Shown piece after piece: positions 15,284 through 23,839 of a stretch of DNA of 39,207 nt. The translations under genes were made by a program, and so were the position numbers. Numbering within the stretch: the stretch's first letter is position 1; every line of letters starts with the position of its first letter. Below the pieces are notes generated by a model, which was not told where the DNA came from, searched no databases, and saw nothing but the letters and a program-made list of their open reading frames with translations. Source of the stretch: Acidaminococcaceae bacterium (lineage in GTDB: Bacteria; Bacillota; Negativicutes; Acidaminococcales; Acidaminococcaceae); the NCBI GenBank assembly GCA_017405945.1, contig JAFQZL010000020.1, positions 1 to 39,207 on the forward strand. The letters run 5' to 3'.

Positions 15284-15309
15284 TTAAAATTCAATAAATT
15301 GAATTTTAA
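15284..15309. promoter_or_regulatory. operator-like palindrome upstream of the adhesin gene
   Basis: Inverted repeat TAAAATTCA-N6-TGAATTTTA (extended arms of 11-12 bp over 15284-15309), located just downstream of the adhesin promoter's -10. The same motif with the same 6-bp centre recurs at 15522-15547. Probably the site of a dimeric repressor; the regulator is unknown. Confidence 0.65.
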
Positions 15310-15320
15310 CGACAAAAAAT

Positions 15321-15349
15321 ATAATACGGTTTTTCAAGCAGCTATTCAA
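15321..15349 (-). promoter_or_regulatory. promoter of the adhesin gene
   Basis: On the minus strand TTGAAT (15344-15349), 17-bp spacer, TATTAT (15321-15326). The -35 overlaps the stop codon of the M23 gene. The palindrome at 15284-15309 begins about 11 bp after the -10, where a repressor would block transcription. Confidence 0.65.
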
Positions 15350-15974
15350 AAAACACGCTTTCCGGTTTTTCTTTCGCCTTATACACAAACCGTTCCGAAA
15401 GCTGCGCCCGAACAAGTTCTTTCTGGGAGTCCGGCACCTGCAGGTCACCCTGGCTTTCGGGAAGAACCGGGGGCGGGGGAATCGTTTCACCCCCTGTAAA
15501 AGACCTGCTTTCCTTCACTGCGTAAAATTCAGTATCTTGAATTTTACCCGCATAAAAAAATCCCATAGGATCCATGTACGAACCGTTGTGCCACCATTCC
15601 AAATGGAGATGAGGCCCTGTTGACAGCCCCGTGGAACCGATACGGCCCAATGACTGCCCACGGGCGACTTCCTGCCCGTAACTTACGTCAATCCTTGACA
15701 TATGGCCGTATAAGGTGTGGTCCCCGTTGGCATGTGCGAGAATCACGCAGTTCCCGTAACCGCCCCACCAGTAACAGTATACCACCCTTCCCGGCATCAC
15801 TGCCCGGACTGCTTCACCATACTCATATCCCAAGTCCACGCCTGTATGGAACTTATACTGACCGGTTATCGGATGGACACGCCAGCCGAAGGGGCTTGTC
15901 ACCGGGACGGCCCAGCAACTTCCCGCCAGCATCACCAACACAGCCGAAAGAACCAACCACTTACGCATTCCCAT
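15342..15974 (-). CDS. M23 (LytM-type) peptidoglycan endopeptidase
   Basis: A 210-residue exported metallopeptidase. Signal peptide 1-22 (cleavage CWA/VP). Zinc ligands H43 and D47 (FHTGVDLG) and H124 (PHLHLEW), with H91 (LYGHMSR) as the catalytic His; this is the full LytM set. The catalytic domain covers almost all of the mature protein to about 150, followed by a proline-rich linker (TIPPPPVLPE). It takes the place of the VirB1/SLT transglycosylase usual in P-type T4SS and should open the murein for the secretion channel. The start overlaps the upstream gene by 14 bp. A second copy of the TAAAATTCA/TGAATTTTA palindrome lies inside its 3' half (15522-15547). Confidence 0.92.
   Translation of the reverse strand: MGMRKWLVLSAVLVMLAGSCWAVPVTSPFGWRVHPITGQYKFHTGVDLGYEYGEAVRAVMPGRVVYCYWWGGYGNCVILAHANGDHTLYGHMSRIDVSYGQEVARGQSLGRIGSTGLSTGPHLHLEWWHNGSYMDPMGFFYAGKIQDTEFYAVKESRSFTGGETIPPPPVLPESQGDLQVPDSQKELVRAQLSERFVYKAKEKPESVFFE
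15522..15547. promoter_or_regulatory. second copy of the operator-like palindrome, inside the M23 gene
   Basis: TAAAATTCA-GTATCT-TGAATTTTA with 10-bp arms (adding G/C at the ends), in the M23 coding sequence about 230 bp from the copy at 15284-15309. Identical arms and centre length make coincidence unlikely; two operators could allow looping. Confidence 0.55.
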
Positions 15975-16374
15975 CCAGCAGCCACATCCTGTCTATCCCC
16001 GTCTCCCTGCGCAGATACTGCGAGGGATCGTACTTGGGCTGTACATCATTGAAAACCGCACAACCCTCTGCCTTATAATGCCTGCCCAACCGGTCACGCG
16101 CCATAACCTCCCAGGTCCCGTCACTTCCTTCCTCATCGTCCTTCACTGCAAGCGTATCGCAGATCATGGAACAGAAAACCCAAACCTTGACGAAAGGAAG
16201 CCTGATTATCCTTGGAGCCACGCTTCCATCCACAGACTCGTCGAACCGGAAAACGCCGTCCCGGTTCATAAAGACACGCTGTTCCGCGACACCGTTGCCC
16301 GCTGTCTTCTTGCGGCTTACAACCAGTATGTCTCTTACCTGCTCGCAGTCCAGCTCGGCGAAGAAGAACTCCAC
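15961..16374 (-). CDS. hypothetical protein of the conjugation operon
   Basis: A 137-residue soluble protein with no signal peptide. Mixed alpha/beta character (VKVWVFCSMICDTLAVKDDEE; GTWEVMARDRLGRHYKAEG). Not recognised. It uses a GTG start (16374) after a strong AAGGAGGGG, and its 3' end overlaps the M23 gene, so the two are translationally linked. A promoter-like sequence precedes it in the gap after virB4. Confidence 0.7.
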   Translation of the reverse strand: MEFFFAELDCEQVRDILVVSRKKTAGNGVAEQRVFMNRDGVFRFDESVDGSVAPRIIRLPFVKVWVFCSMICDTLAVKDDEEGSDGTWEVMARDRLGRHYKAEGCAVFNDVQPKYDPSQYLRRETGIDRMWLLDGNA

Positions 16375-16402
16375 AGAATCCCCTCCTTCTTTCGTCCTGA
16401 CT

Positions 16403-16432
16403 ATTTTACCACAAATACTATACTAACAACAA
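16403..16432 (-). promoter_or_regulatory. possible internal promoter after virB4
   Basis: Minus strand TTGTTG (16427-16432), 18-bp spacer, TAAAAT (16403-16408), in the only AT-rich gap inside this part of the operon. Would drive the gene at 15961-16374 and the M23 gene independently of the virB8 promoter. Confidence 0.45.
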
Positions 16433-16445
16433 ATAATAAAATGAA

Positions 16446-18968
16446 TTATACAGGCTGTAACCCAGCGTATTTCTCCCATTCCGGGATACAGTCCTTGTAT
16501 TCAAACCATTTACGGATGAAAGTTTCCCTGTCACCCTGATAGATCCCCGGCTCGTCAAGCAGGATACGGTCTATCGCCTGCTGGTCCTGTTTGGACGTGG
16601 CCGTCACAAACGGCAATTCAGACGGGCGAAGGGCGAGCTGGAATATCCGGTTCCCTTTCTGACTTGAATAATAGTAATCCTGCTTCGGCGTCATCGACCG
16701 CACGATCCCGATTTGCTGCTCGTTCAACCCGAATTCCTCGTACAGTTTCATAGCGGAACCGGTCATGGCGTTCACGTTCGGGAGATATATCTTCGACAGG
16801 CATTGTTCCTTCACCACATCCAGCAACGCCGGTTTCTGGGCTATATCGCTCAAATTCTGCGTTGCGATGATGATGGAACAGTTTTTCTTACGCATATCCT
16901 TGAAATATTCACGAAGCTTGTTCGCAAAAGCGTCGTTGGAAAGGAACAGCCAGCATTCATCCAGTACGATGATGCTCGGCCCTTTCGCTTCCCGGATCAG
17001 ATCCTCTATCCGGTGGAACAGGTAGTCCAGCGTCGGCGGTACAGCCTCAGGCTGCCCCATCAGCGTCTCCATCTCGAACACCTGCCAGCGCCCGGTACCG
17101 GAAACGTCCTTTGTATTATCAAACAGCCTTCCGTAACTGCCCTTCATCGTAAGGGGGACAAGCGCAAGGCGGATGCCCTGGTCCTGAACGAGGTCGCAGA
17201 AATTGCTGATGTTACGCAGGCCCGGCTCCAGCTTCTGCAGGGAGAGGATGGCCTGCCACACAAAGTTGTCCTCTTTCGGCGTTACCTTGACGTTCTTCAT
17301 CCGGAGATAATCAAGTATCCACGACTTCGCCCAACGGGCCTCGTTCTCATTGTCTATCCTTGCCAACGGCTGGAAACTCAGTTCGTTGCTGTTCTCCGCC
17401 GCAAGATTATAGAAATTGCCTCCCACAGCCAACGTCAGCGCACGGGACGACGCAGATTTATCAAAGATGAATACCCTGCTGTCCTTGTATTTCAGCATAT
17501 GGGCTTCCAACGTGTTTAGCAGAACGGACTTACCGGCACCGGACGGACCCACGATCATCGTGTGTCCCACATCCCCCACGTGAAGATTCAGGCGAAAGGG
17601 GGTGTACCCTACGGTGTCAGTGTACAGCAGTGCCGGGCCGTTCAAAAAAGAATTCCGTTCATCCCCCGGCCAGATTGCCGTAACCGGAATAAAATGGCAG
17701 AACGTAAGACTGGATAACGGCACCCGCCGGATATTGGAACGGTAATGGCCCGGCAGTCTGCCGAACCATGCCTCTGTCGCATTCACGGTCTCAATCATCG
17801 CAGAAAAATTCTTGTTATGAAGAGCTTCCAGCACCTTCTCGGCTTTCTCTTTGCATTTTTCCCTGTCCTTGTCCATCACCAAGATGGATAAACTGTAATA
17901 ACCAAAGGAAACCGCATCCGACTCCAGCTCTATAAGGGCCGTGTTTGCGTCTTCCGCATTCGCCAAGGCGCTTTCGTCCACGTCCTCGTCGGACTGTATC
18001 CCGGTTATCGTATCACGCACGATAGCCCAAAGGGACTTCGCCGACTGGGCGTAAAACTTGCTCTTGTTCTCTATCTCCTGCTTCGCATCCGCCTTGGACA
18101 GGCAGATGTAACGGCTCGTCCAATGATATTCGAAATTCAGGGAGTTCAATTCATCCAAGAACGCCGGGAACGATTCAGGCGGGAACGATAACGGGGACAC
18201 GATAGAAGCCCATTTATCCCCTACCCTGATTTCATGTCCCCCGGTGAACCCTTCCCCGTCGAAAAGATAATCGGACAGTTCCATATCCGGCCAGTATTTT
18301 ACCCCGTGCCGATGCGGGCTGACCATGTTATGAAGGTATGTGCATACCTGGTCCTCATCCAAAATGTGGATATCCGGCATAACCTTCTTCAAAAGGTTGA
18401 AGATGCGCGTCCGTACTTCCACAAACTTCCGCAGGAACTCCTCGTATATCTTCAGCGAATTCTTTCCCGCTTCGTCCTTGGCATCCTCGTAGAACGCATC
18501 TGTCAGCTTTTCCTTCATCCGCTGGGGCGGCTCATGGTACACCGTCAGGTAAAAACTGGTCTCGAAATGGCTGCTGGACGTATAAAAATCCGCCCGCTCA
18601 TCGTCCATCAGCTGCACCAGCTTGTTGTCCACCCGGCTGTGGTCATAACGGTCCGCCACGTGACGCACGGCGTCAAAATACAGGACGTACCCCGTACCAA
18701 GCCTGCGGATGATGTTGTTGAGGTATGCCATATATCCAAGCAAGTCATTCTGTGTGGACGAATCCATGTCCGGTCCGCGAAACTCCATCACGGAGAATAC
18801 GCTGTCATCCTTGCAGGTGACGATCTTGTGTTTCCGGTCGATCTTAAACCACTGCAACAGGTAACGGAGGGAATCCCTGTCCGGGTATCCCCGTACCTTG
18901 TCAGTATAGCCGACAAAGTCTGAATCAGCCTTTTTTTTCTTCTTGAACTTTTCAAAAAACAGACCCAT
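16446..18968 (-). CDS. virB4: VirB4/TrbE-type T4SS ATPase
   Basis: An 840-residue cytoplasmic/inner-membrane ATPase that energises pilus biogenesis and substrate transfer. The N-terminal CagE/TrbE/VirB region (about 1-430) is followed by the ATPase core: Walker A GPSGAGKS at 474-481, Walker B IIVLDE at 666-671, then the conserved IIATQNLSDIA at about 699-709. Full length for the family (about 800-850). The start ATG 18968 follows AAGGAG with 7 bp spacing. It comes directly after virB3, the standard order. Confidence 0.96.
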   Translation of the reverse strand: MGLFFEKFKKKKKADSDFVGYTDKVRGYPDRDSLRYLLQWFKIDRKHKIVTCKDDSVFSVMEFRGPDMDSSTQNDLLGYMAYLNNIIRRLGTGYVLYFDAVRHVADRYDHSRVDNKLVQLMDDERADFYTSSSHFETSFYLTVYHEPPQRMKEKLTDAFYEDAKDEAGKNSLKIYEEFLRKFVEVRTRIFNLLKKVMPDIHILDEDQVCTYLHNMVSPHRHGVKYWPDMELSDYLFDGEGFTGGHEIRVGDKWASIVSPLSFPPESFPAFLDELNSLNFEYHWTSRYICLSKADAKQEIENKSKFYAQSAKSLWAIVRDTITGIQSDEDVDESALANAEDANTALIELESDAVSFGYYSLSILVMDKDREKCKEKAEKVLEALHNKNFSAMIETVNATEAWFGRLPGHYRSNIRRVPLSSLTFCHFIPVTAIWPGDERNSFLNGPALLYTDTVGYTPFRLNLHVGDVGHTMIVGPSGAGKSVLLNTLEAHMLKYKDSRVFIFDKSASSRALTLAVGGNFYNLAAENSNELSFQPLARIDNENEARWAKSWILDYLRMKNVKVTPKEDNFVWQAILSLQKLEPGLRNISNFCDLVQDQGIRLALVPLTMKGSYGRLFDNTKDVSGTGRWQVFEMETLMGQPEAVPPTLDYLFHRIEDLIREAKGPSIIVLDECWLFLSNDAFANKLREYFKDMRKKNCSIIIATQNLSDIAQKPALLDVVKEQCLSKIYLPNVNAMTGSAMKLYEEFGLNEQQIGIVRSMTPKQDYYYSSQKGNRIFQLALRPSELPFVTATSKQDQQAIDRILLDEPGIYQGDRETFIRKWFEYKDCIPEWEKYAGLQPV

Positions 18969-18982
18969 CAGCGCACTCCTTT

Positions 18983-19252
18983 TCAGTTACTATAATAATT
19001 CCCACGCTGCAGGGAGCGGAGGAACACATCCAAAAACATCGGATCCTTCTGCCCGAAATACCGGAACAGGAAATGTATACCTATCACCACGGGGATGACA
19101 ATGAACGTCTTGAAAATAATGCCGCCCAAGATCAGCCCCAAGAACTCCAGCAACAATATCCCACGGGGAACACCCATCCAGTAATTCGGCTGCGTCAGGC
19201 TCCTGTGTACGGGGAGTTTCCAAGCCTCCTCCGGTGTCAATTCGTCATTCAT
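18983..19252 (-). CDS. virB3: VirB3/TrbD-like inner-membrane protein
   Basis: An 89-residue protein with a short N-terminal cytoplasmic stretch containing VHRSLTQPNYWMGVPR, the VirB3/TrbD signature (R-x-L-x-(Q/R)P--x-GV-R). A hydrophobic hairpin follows at about 28-63, then a C-terminal tail with DPMFLDVFLRSL. In the family it partners VirB4 at the inner membrane. It overlaps virB2 upstream by 4 bp and precedes virB4 by 14 bp. Confidence 0.92.
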   Translation of the reverse strand: MNDELTPEEAWKLPVHRSLTQPNYWMGVPRGILLLEFLGLILGGIIFKTFIVIPVVIGIHFLFRYFGQKDPMFLDVFLRSLQRGNYYSN

Positions 19253-19662
19253 GGCATCACCCCGACAGACACACGGGCCGCTTCCGCAGCGCCAAGCACA
19301 TCACCGACAGTCGCCCCGCCTGCAGAGGTGGAAACATAACTGATGAACGTAGGGGCGAAAAGACAGATGGACACCGCAAAGATAAGCATGATAAATTTCT
19401 GCGTACCCGCGCCGCCGTTCCCGGCGAACAAGGCTATCGCCGCCGCAGCCAGTCCCAAAATACCCAACGTCATCGGCAACGGGCCGGTCAGCTCATGGGC
19501 CAGCGCATCCAGAAACTTTGTCCACGGAAACGTCATGCTCATCTGGGCGCCGGACATACCTACGCTCTGCGCCGCACATAAAGACGTATCAAACACCACT
19601 CCCATAAACACGCCCAAGGCCAGCGTCATCCTCATATAGAGAGCATCAACCTTTTTCAGCAT
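19249..19662 (-). CDS. virB2: VirB2/TrbC-like major pilin
   Basis: A 137-residue prepilin. A long signal region (hydrophobic to about 33, cleavage near LCAAQ) is followed by a central amphipathic part and two hydrophobic segments: LPMTLGILGLAAAAIALFA, then GGAGTQKFIMLIFAVSICLF. The interrupting glycine-rich turn is typical of VirB2/TrbC. Processing or cyclisation would need the TraF-like peptidase at 11090-11590. The start is the second ATG after AAGGAGG, giving 6 bp spacing; a longer frame to 19680 would cross the ribosome-binding site. It overlaps the virB11 3' end by 17 bp. Confidence 0.9.
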   Translation of the reverse strand: MLKKVDALYMRMTLALGVFMGVVFDTSLCAAQSVGMSGAQMSMTFPWTKFLDALAHELTGPLPMTLGILGLAAAAIALFAGNGGAGTQKFIMLIFAVSICLFAPTFISYVSTSAGGATVGDVLGAAEAARVSVGVMP

Positions 19663-20650
19663 CATTATCCTCCTTAACATCCTTAAAAATATATTTATCA
19701 GAGATACTATCGTATCCTTCGACCTCGATCACCTGATCTATTTTGCGTCCTTCCAGACCGTTCGGCAACGTCGTATGCACTATGGACAACACGACGTCTA
19801 TCGCCTGCCCGATCAGTTCCTTCAAATCATTGGACGCGTCCGGGTCCTCCTGGGCAAGGCTCTTGATCCGGGACAGCCCCGCCACGGCGTCGTTAGCGTG
19901 TACCGTACATGCCCCTCCGGGATGCCCCGTGTTCCAAGCTTTCAGCATCGTGTACGCCGCACCGTCCCTGACCTCCCCGATGACGATCCTGTCCGGGCTT
20001 CGCCGCATACAATCCGCCAAAAGCCGCGTCATATTGTACCTGACGCCGCCAGCCCCCGCATCCTGCATTGTGAACATCGGGCTGTAATCGTCCGCCGGAC
20101 ACTGCAGTTCGGGCAGGTCTTCCAAGCTAATTATACGATGGTCCGGACTTATCCTTGCAATCGCTTCCAAGACAGCGTTCAAAAACGTCGTCTTGCCCGT
20201 TCCCGTACCGCCTACCACAAGGATGTTCTTCCGTTCCTTTATGGCCTTTTCCAAGTAGTCCCGATGGAACGGTTCCAGCTCCCCGTCTGCCACGTAATCG
20301 GCGAATGTGAATATCCTCGTCGCCTTTTTACGGATGTTGAACTGGGGAAACCTCACAATCGGGGGAAGTTCCCCCTGAAAACGGCAGCCGTAGCCCGTGA
20401 TCTCCGTGGAAACGGACGGAATATCGCCGTTCACGACCTTATGGGCCTGCCCGGTGATCAGCTCAATGATGGCCCGCACTTTTTCAGGCTCCAGCTTCAG
20501 CTCCGTCTTCCTCTTGCCTTCGGTCAGGCTTTTATAACGGAGAAACCCGTCGTCGTTGACGTATATCTCCATAATGTCGTCCCTCTGCAGAAGCTCCGCG
20601 ATCTCCACCCCCGCCAGCTGGTCAAGGGTGGCATTAAGGGAACGCATCAT
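19646..20650 (-). CDS. virB11: VirB11/TrbB-type secretion ATPase
   Basis: A 334-residue hexameric traffic ATPase. An N-terminal domain (1-110) precedes the RecA-like core: Walker A GGTGTGKTT at 147-155, an Asp box near HRIISLEDLPEL, Walker B-like RIVIGEVRDGAAY, and a His box GHPGGACTVHA. Length and order match TrbB/VirB11. In the family it switches the T4SS between pilus assembly and DNA transfer. The start region (ATGATG) overlaps the previous gene's stop. Confidence 0.96.
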   Translation of the reverse strand: MMRSLNATLDQLAGVEIAELLQRDDIMEIYVNDDGFLRYKSLTEGKRKTELKLEPEKVRAIIELITGQAHKVVNGDIPSVSTEITGYGCRFQGELPPIVRFPQFNIRKKATRIFTFADYVADGELEPFHRDYLEKAIKERKNILVVGGTGTGKTTFLNAVLEAIARISPDHRIISLEDLPELQCPADDYSPMFTMQDAGAGGVRYNMTRLLADCMRRSPDRIVIGEVRDGAAYTMLKAWNTGHPGGACTVHANDAVAGLSRIKSLAQEDPDASNDLKELIGQAIDVVLSIVHTTLPNGLEGRKIDQVIEVEGYDSISDKYIFKDVKEDNDAEKG

Positions 20651-21000
20651 ACCCCGGCCTCTGTAGACGTATTGTTCTTGCAGTATCCTTTGTATTTTTC
20701 AATATACCGCTTCGCCAGTTCCGGCTCTTTCTCAAAATCTTCCATTGCAGTCAGAAGGATGCCGGCCAGCAGGGCAAAATTGTCCTTGAACCTGTCCGCG
20801 AAACCGACGCTGATCACCGTACCGCCCCAAAGGGACATCCGCTGTTCCGCCTCGGTCTTTTCCAAACGCATCTGCCGTTCACGTTCCCTGCGCTGACGTT
20901 CCATACGCATCGCATTCTCGTTCTCACGGCGTTTCTTGGTCTTTTCCAGTTCCTCCTGCTTCCGTAAAATATCCTCCACGCTGATTCTCTTGGTAGCCAT
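20647..21000 (-). CDS. coiled-coil hypothetical protein between virD4 and virB11
   Basis: A 117-residue protein. The first 55 residues are a charged helix (EDILRKQEELEKTKKRRENENAM, given in part; rich in R, E, K); the second half is more hydrophobic (FALLAGILLTAMEDFEKEPELAKRYIEKY, in part). No signal peptide. Reading frames are tightly packed: one base after the virD4 stop and overlapping virB11. No family recognised. Position suggests a cytoplasmic adaptor between coupling protein and VirB11, but this is conjecture. Confidence 0.72.
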   Translation of the reverse strand: MATKRISVEDILRKQEELEKTKKRRENENAMRMERQRRERERQMRLEKTEAEQRMSLWGGTVISVGFADRFKDNFALLAGILLTAMEDFEKEPELAKRYIEKYKGYCKNNTSTEAGV

Positions 21001-21001
21001 C

Positions 21002-23827
21002 TTAAATCATACCCCCTGTCTTTTCCTTTGCTTCTTTCATTCTTCTTGCCTGAAATTCCCGATATCCGCGGATCCGTTCATCCGCCTCAAGAATCTTCGA
21101 TTTATCTATGGTTTCCTCTTTATTTTCCTCTTTCGCCCGTTCCACCGCTATCGCGGCGAGCCGTTCCTGCTCATCCGGATCGTTTTCCATGCGTTCCATG
21201 TCCTCATCGCTGATCTCCTCCGCAAGGAACTCCGCATCCCATCCGGCGGCCTGGCTCTCTACATCTTCCATGTCAGACGGTCGCATCTCATTCTCCTTTT
21301 CCTCTTCATACTGTATTGTCTTCTCTGTCCAAGAAAGATTTTTCCACGCCGGCTGGAAATCAAACACATCGTTCCTGTTTTCCGCAATTTCGAGCGGCCT
21401 GCGGTCAAAATCGAACCGGTCCGTGTCCATCTTCCTGCCCTTGTTCCGCCTTGCGTCCAGCGAGCGCATGATGGCCGCGTCACGCCTCGGATACGCATGC
21501 CCCGGCAACGTCGTCGGGCGAATGATGTCGCTGACATCAGGCGGGGGAACTAATTTCTTCCTGAAAAAATTGTCCTCATAATACTTGATCTTGTCTGTCT
21601 TTACGGGCGGGAACCCGGAAGCCACGATAACTTCCTGGTCGTCCAGCCTCTTGAACTCATCCGCCGAGAGCAGCTCCCTGCCTGTCTCCCCAAGCGTCCT
21701 GTCCCTCGTCTTTATGAAACTGCTGCCTTTTTCACTGTACGATACCGTCCGTACCGTCCTTTTGCCTACCATATCCGCCGCATATTTCGCCGTATCGTTG
21801 TCATTCGGCGCATATACGATCTGCAGATGGCAGTTCATCAGTATCTGGTTGTCCTTGCCGTAGATATTGTTTATCTGCGGAAGGCCCTGGTTGATCAGAA
21901 ACGCCTTCATGCCGTAGCCCGCTATATAAGAAAGCGTCGCGGCGAAGCTCTGCAAATTGCCGAGCGACGAGAATTCGTCCATTAAAAACAGGCATTTATG
22001 CTTGTACTTATCCACCGGTCTTGCGTTCTCAAACCCCATCTCTTTCGCATGATGGCGTACCATCATCTCGAAGAACAGGCGAAAGATGGGAGCAAGACGC
22101 AGAAGGTCTGACGGAGGCGTTACCAAATACAGGCTTACCGGCCTCTCGTAATTCATCACATCGTCTATACAGAAATCACTGACCGACGTATTGTACGCCA
22201 GCACGGGATCCAGATACTCTTTCAACGCCGTATTGGCCGTCGATACGATAGAACCGCATTCCGCTTCGGGTTTGGCCCCGATCTCGCGGAAATTGTTGAA
22301 AATAAGGGGATGCGCCGCCGGATTCGTATCATACGCCACCTTATATGAAGGATACAGCGCATGAAGGTCGTCCTGCGTGAAAGGCCTCGTCGTGTCAACG
22401 CATTTGTTCACGGAATCCCAATGCCCTTTCACGTACTCGCCTTTCTTGTTGTCCCAGTATTCTATCCATATCCCCCTCGCCGGCACGTGTTCATAAGTGT
22501 CAGCCAGCGAGTTACAGGTATCCACGAAACCTACCGTCGATTCCTGTTCCTCTTCTACCATGACGGGCTTGCCATCCTCACCCATCACGACATTCCCGTT
22601 TTCGTCCTTTTTCTCCACCTCGACCAGCTCGGTGATCGTGTTCGCTTTCAGGAAATTGGCTACCGTGCCGAAAGTGGGCTTGGTCGGATATTTGTCAGGC
22701 TCCGCATAATGCGCGTAGCAGAGATGAAGGATAACGGTCATAATGACCAGCTCCGCATTGCTGCCCCAGTGGTCCAGCTTGCCCTTTCCTTCATAATCGG
22801 CTATTACGTGGGCGATGTTCGTCGCCATGGACTCCTCGTTCTCCGTCCCGACAGGTATCTCATCCAGCGGGTTCCACCGTGCGGTGGAACCGTCGGAGCT
22901 TGTCGGCTCGAACTTGATGCAGGTCTGGCCCATCCGTTTCCGGTATCCCGACGTGACCGCCCAGTTTTCCGACTTGATGTCGTTCACGATACAGGAGCTG
23001 CTCCACCCGCCCAAAAGGGTAGGTATGATAAGCCCGACGCCCTTGCCGCTCCGCGTAGGGGCGATAACGGCAAGATGCTTGTTCGTGTTGTCCCTCAAAT
23101 AAGTATGGCTCATACCCATGTATACGCCGTACAGCTTTTTATGAAGCTTCACCCAGGGGTTCACCGTAAACGGGTTCATCTTCGGATCGTAGTCCCTTAC
23201 GACAGCGTCCCGTTTCGCCTTTACGGACTCCATCTCCCGCCCAAGGGCCTCGATGACGTCCGGGTCGCGTTCTATCTCCTGCCTGTCCTTCAGATCATAG
23301 TACCTGGTGTTCAGGGCTTCCCATTTTTCCTGCGCCATACGTTCATACGTCTGCCTTGCGTTGGCTATCTTTTCCTGCTTGAAATGGTCCAGCCCGGTCA
23401 CAAGCCTGCGGAACGCCCTCTTAAAAGGCGGATCATACAGACCGACCAGTACGCCGTGCTTGTCGGAAAGAAGGTCCATCCGCACCACGTCGGCGGGTTC
23501 TGCCCATTTGGCGGAGCCGTAGTTGTCCGAAAGGTTCCCCTTGCTGTCAAGCAGGACTTTAACCAGTATCGCAACGGCAAAACTTATGGCAACAGAAATA
23601 AAGAAAACGGGATACGTCTGACGGAACAGGTCCGGGATATGCTCATGGAACCGGAAATACCATATGGGATACATCCACGGGCCATAAACAGGCTCCCCGC
23701 CGGTCCCGGTCATCAATGGCGCACCGAGAAGCGCGTCGTACTGTACCAGTTCCGCCAGCTTCTGCGTTGCTTTCCACGCCCCGATATATATACCGGCCAT
23801 CAAAACCAAAAGAATCAGGTAAAACAT
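21002..23827 (-). CDS. virD4: VirD4/TraG-type coupling ATPase (T4CP)
   Basis: A 941-residue coupling protein that brings the relaxase-DNA complex to the channel. Membrane segments lie at about 1-18 and 70-93. Walker A PTRSGKGV is at 257-264 and Walker B LFLMDE at 613-618. The N-terminal half contains an extra charged coiled-coil insertion at about 150-215, between the membrane part and the ATPase, and another insert near 400-470. An acidic C-terminal tail from about 800 may recognise substrate. It is longer than typical T4CPs (about 600-700). It follows virB10 in the operon. Confidence 0.95.
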   Translation of the reverse strand: MFYLILLVLMAGIYIGAWKATQKLAELVQYDALLGAPLMTGTGGEPVYGPWMYPIWYFRFHEHIPDLFRQTYPVFFISVAISFAVAILVKVLLDSKGNLSDNYGSAKWAEPADVVRMDLLSDKHGVLVGLYDPPFKRAFRRLVTGLDHFKQEKIANARQTYERMAQEKWEALNTRYYDLKDRQEIERDPDVIEALGREMESVKAKRDAVVRDYDPKMNPFTVNPWVKLHKKLYGVYMGMSHTYLRDNTNKHLAVIAPTRSGKGVGLIIPTLLGGWSSSCIVNDIKSENWAVTSGYRKRMGQTCIKFEPTSSDGSTARWNPLDEIPVGTENEESMATNIAHVIADYEGKGKLDHWGSNAELVIMTVILHLCYAHYAEPDKYPTKPTFGTVANFLKANTITELVEVEKKDENGNVVMGEDGKPVMVEEEQESTVGFVDTCNSLADTYEHVPARGIWIEYWDNKKGEYVKGHWDSVNKCVDTTRPFTQDDLHALYPSYKVAYDTNPAAHPLIFNNFREIGAKPEAECGSIVSTANTALKEYLDPVLAYNTSVSDFCIDDVMNYERPVSLYLVTPPSDLLRLAPIFRLFFEMMVRHHAKEMGFENARPVDKYKHKCLFLMDEFSSLGNLQSFAATLSYIAGYGMKAFLINQGLPQINNIYGKDNQILMNCHLQIVYAPNDNDTAKYAADMVGKRTVRTVSYSEKGSSFIKTRDRTLGETGRELLSADEFKRLDDQEVIVASGFPPVKTDKIKYYEDNFFRKKLVPPPDVSDIIRPTTLPGHAYPRRDAAIMRSLDARRNKGRKMDTDRFDFDRRPLEIAENRNDVFDFQPAWKNLSWTEKTIQYEEEKENEMRPSDMEDVESQAAGWDAEFLAEEISDEDMERMENDPDEQERLAAIAVERAKEENKEETIDKSKILEADERIRGYREFQARRMKEAKEKTGGMI

Positions 23828-23839
23828 CGGGCCTACCTC

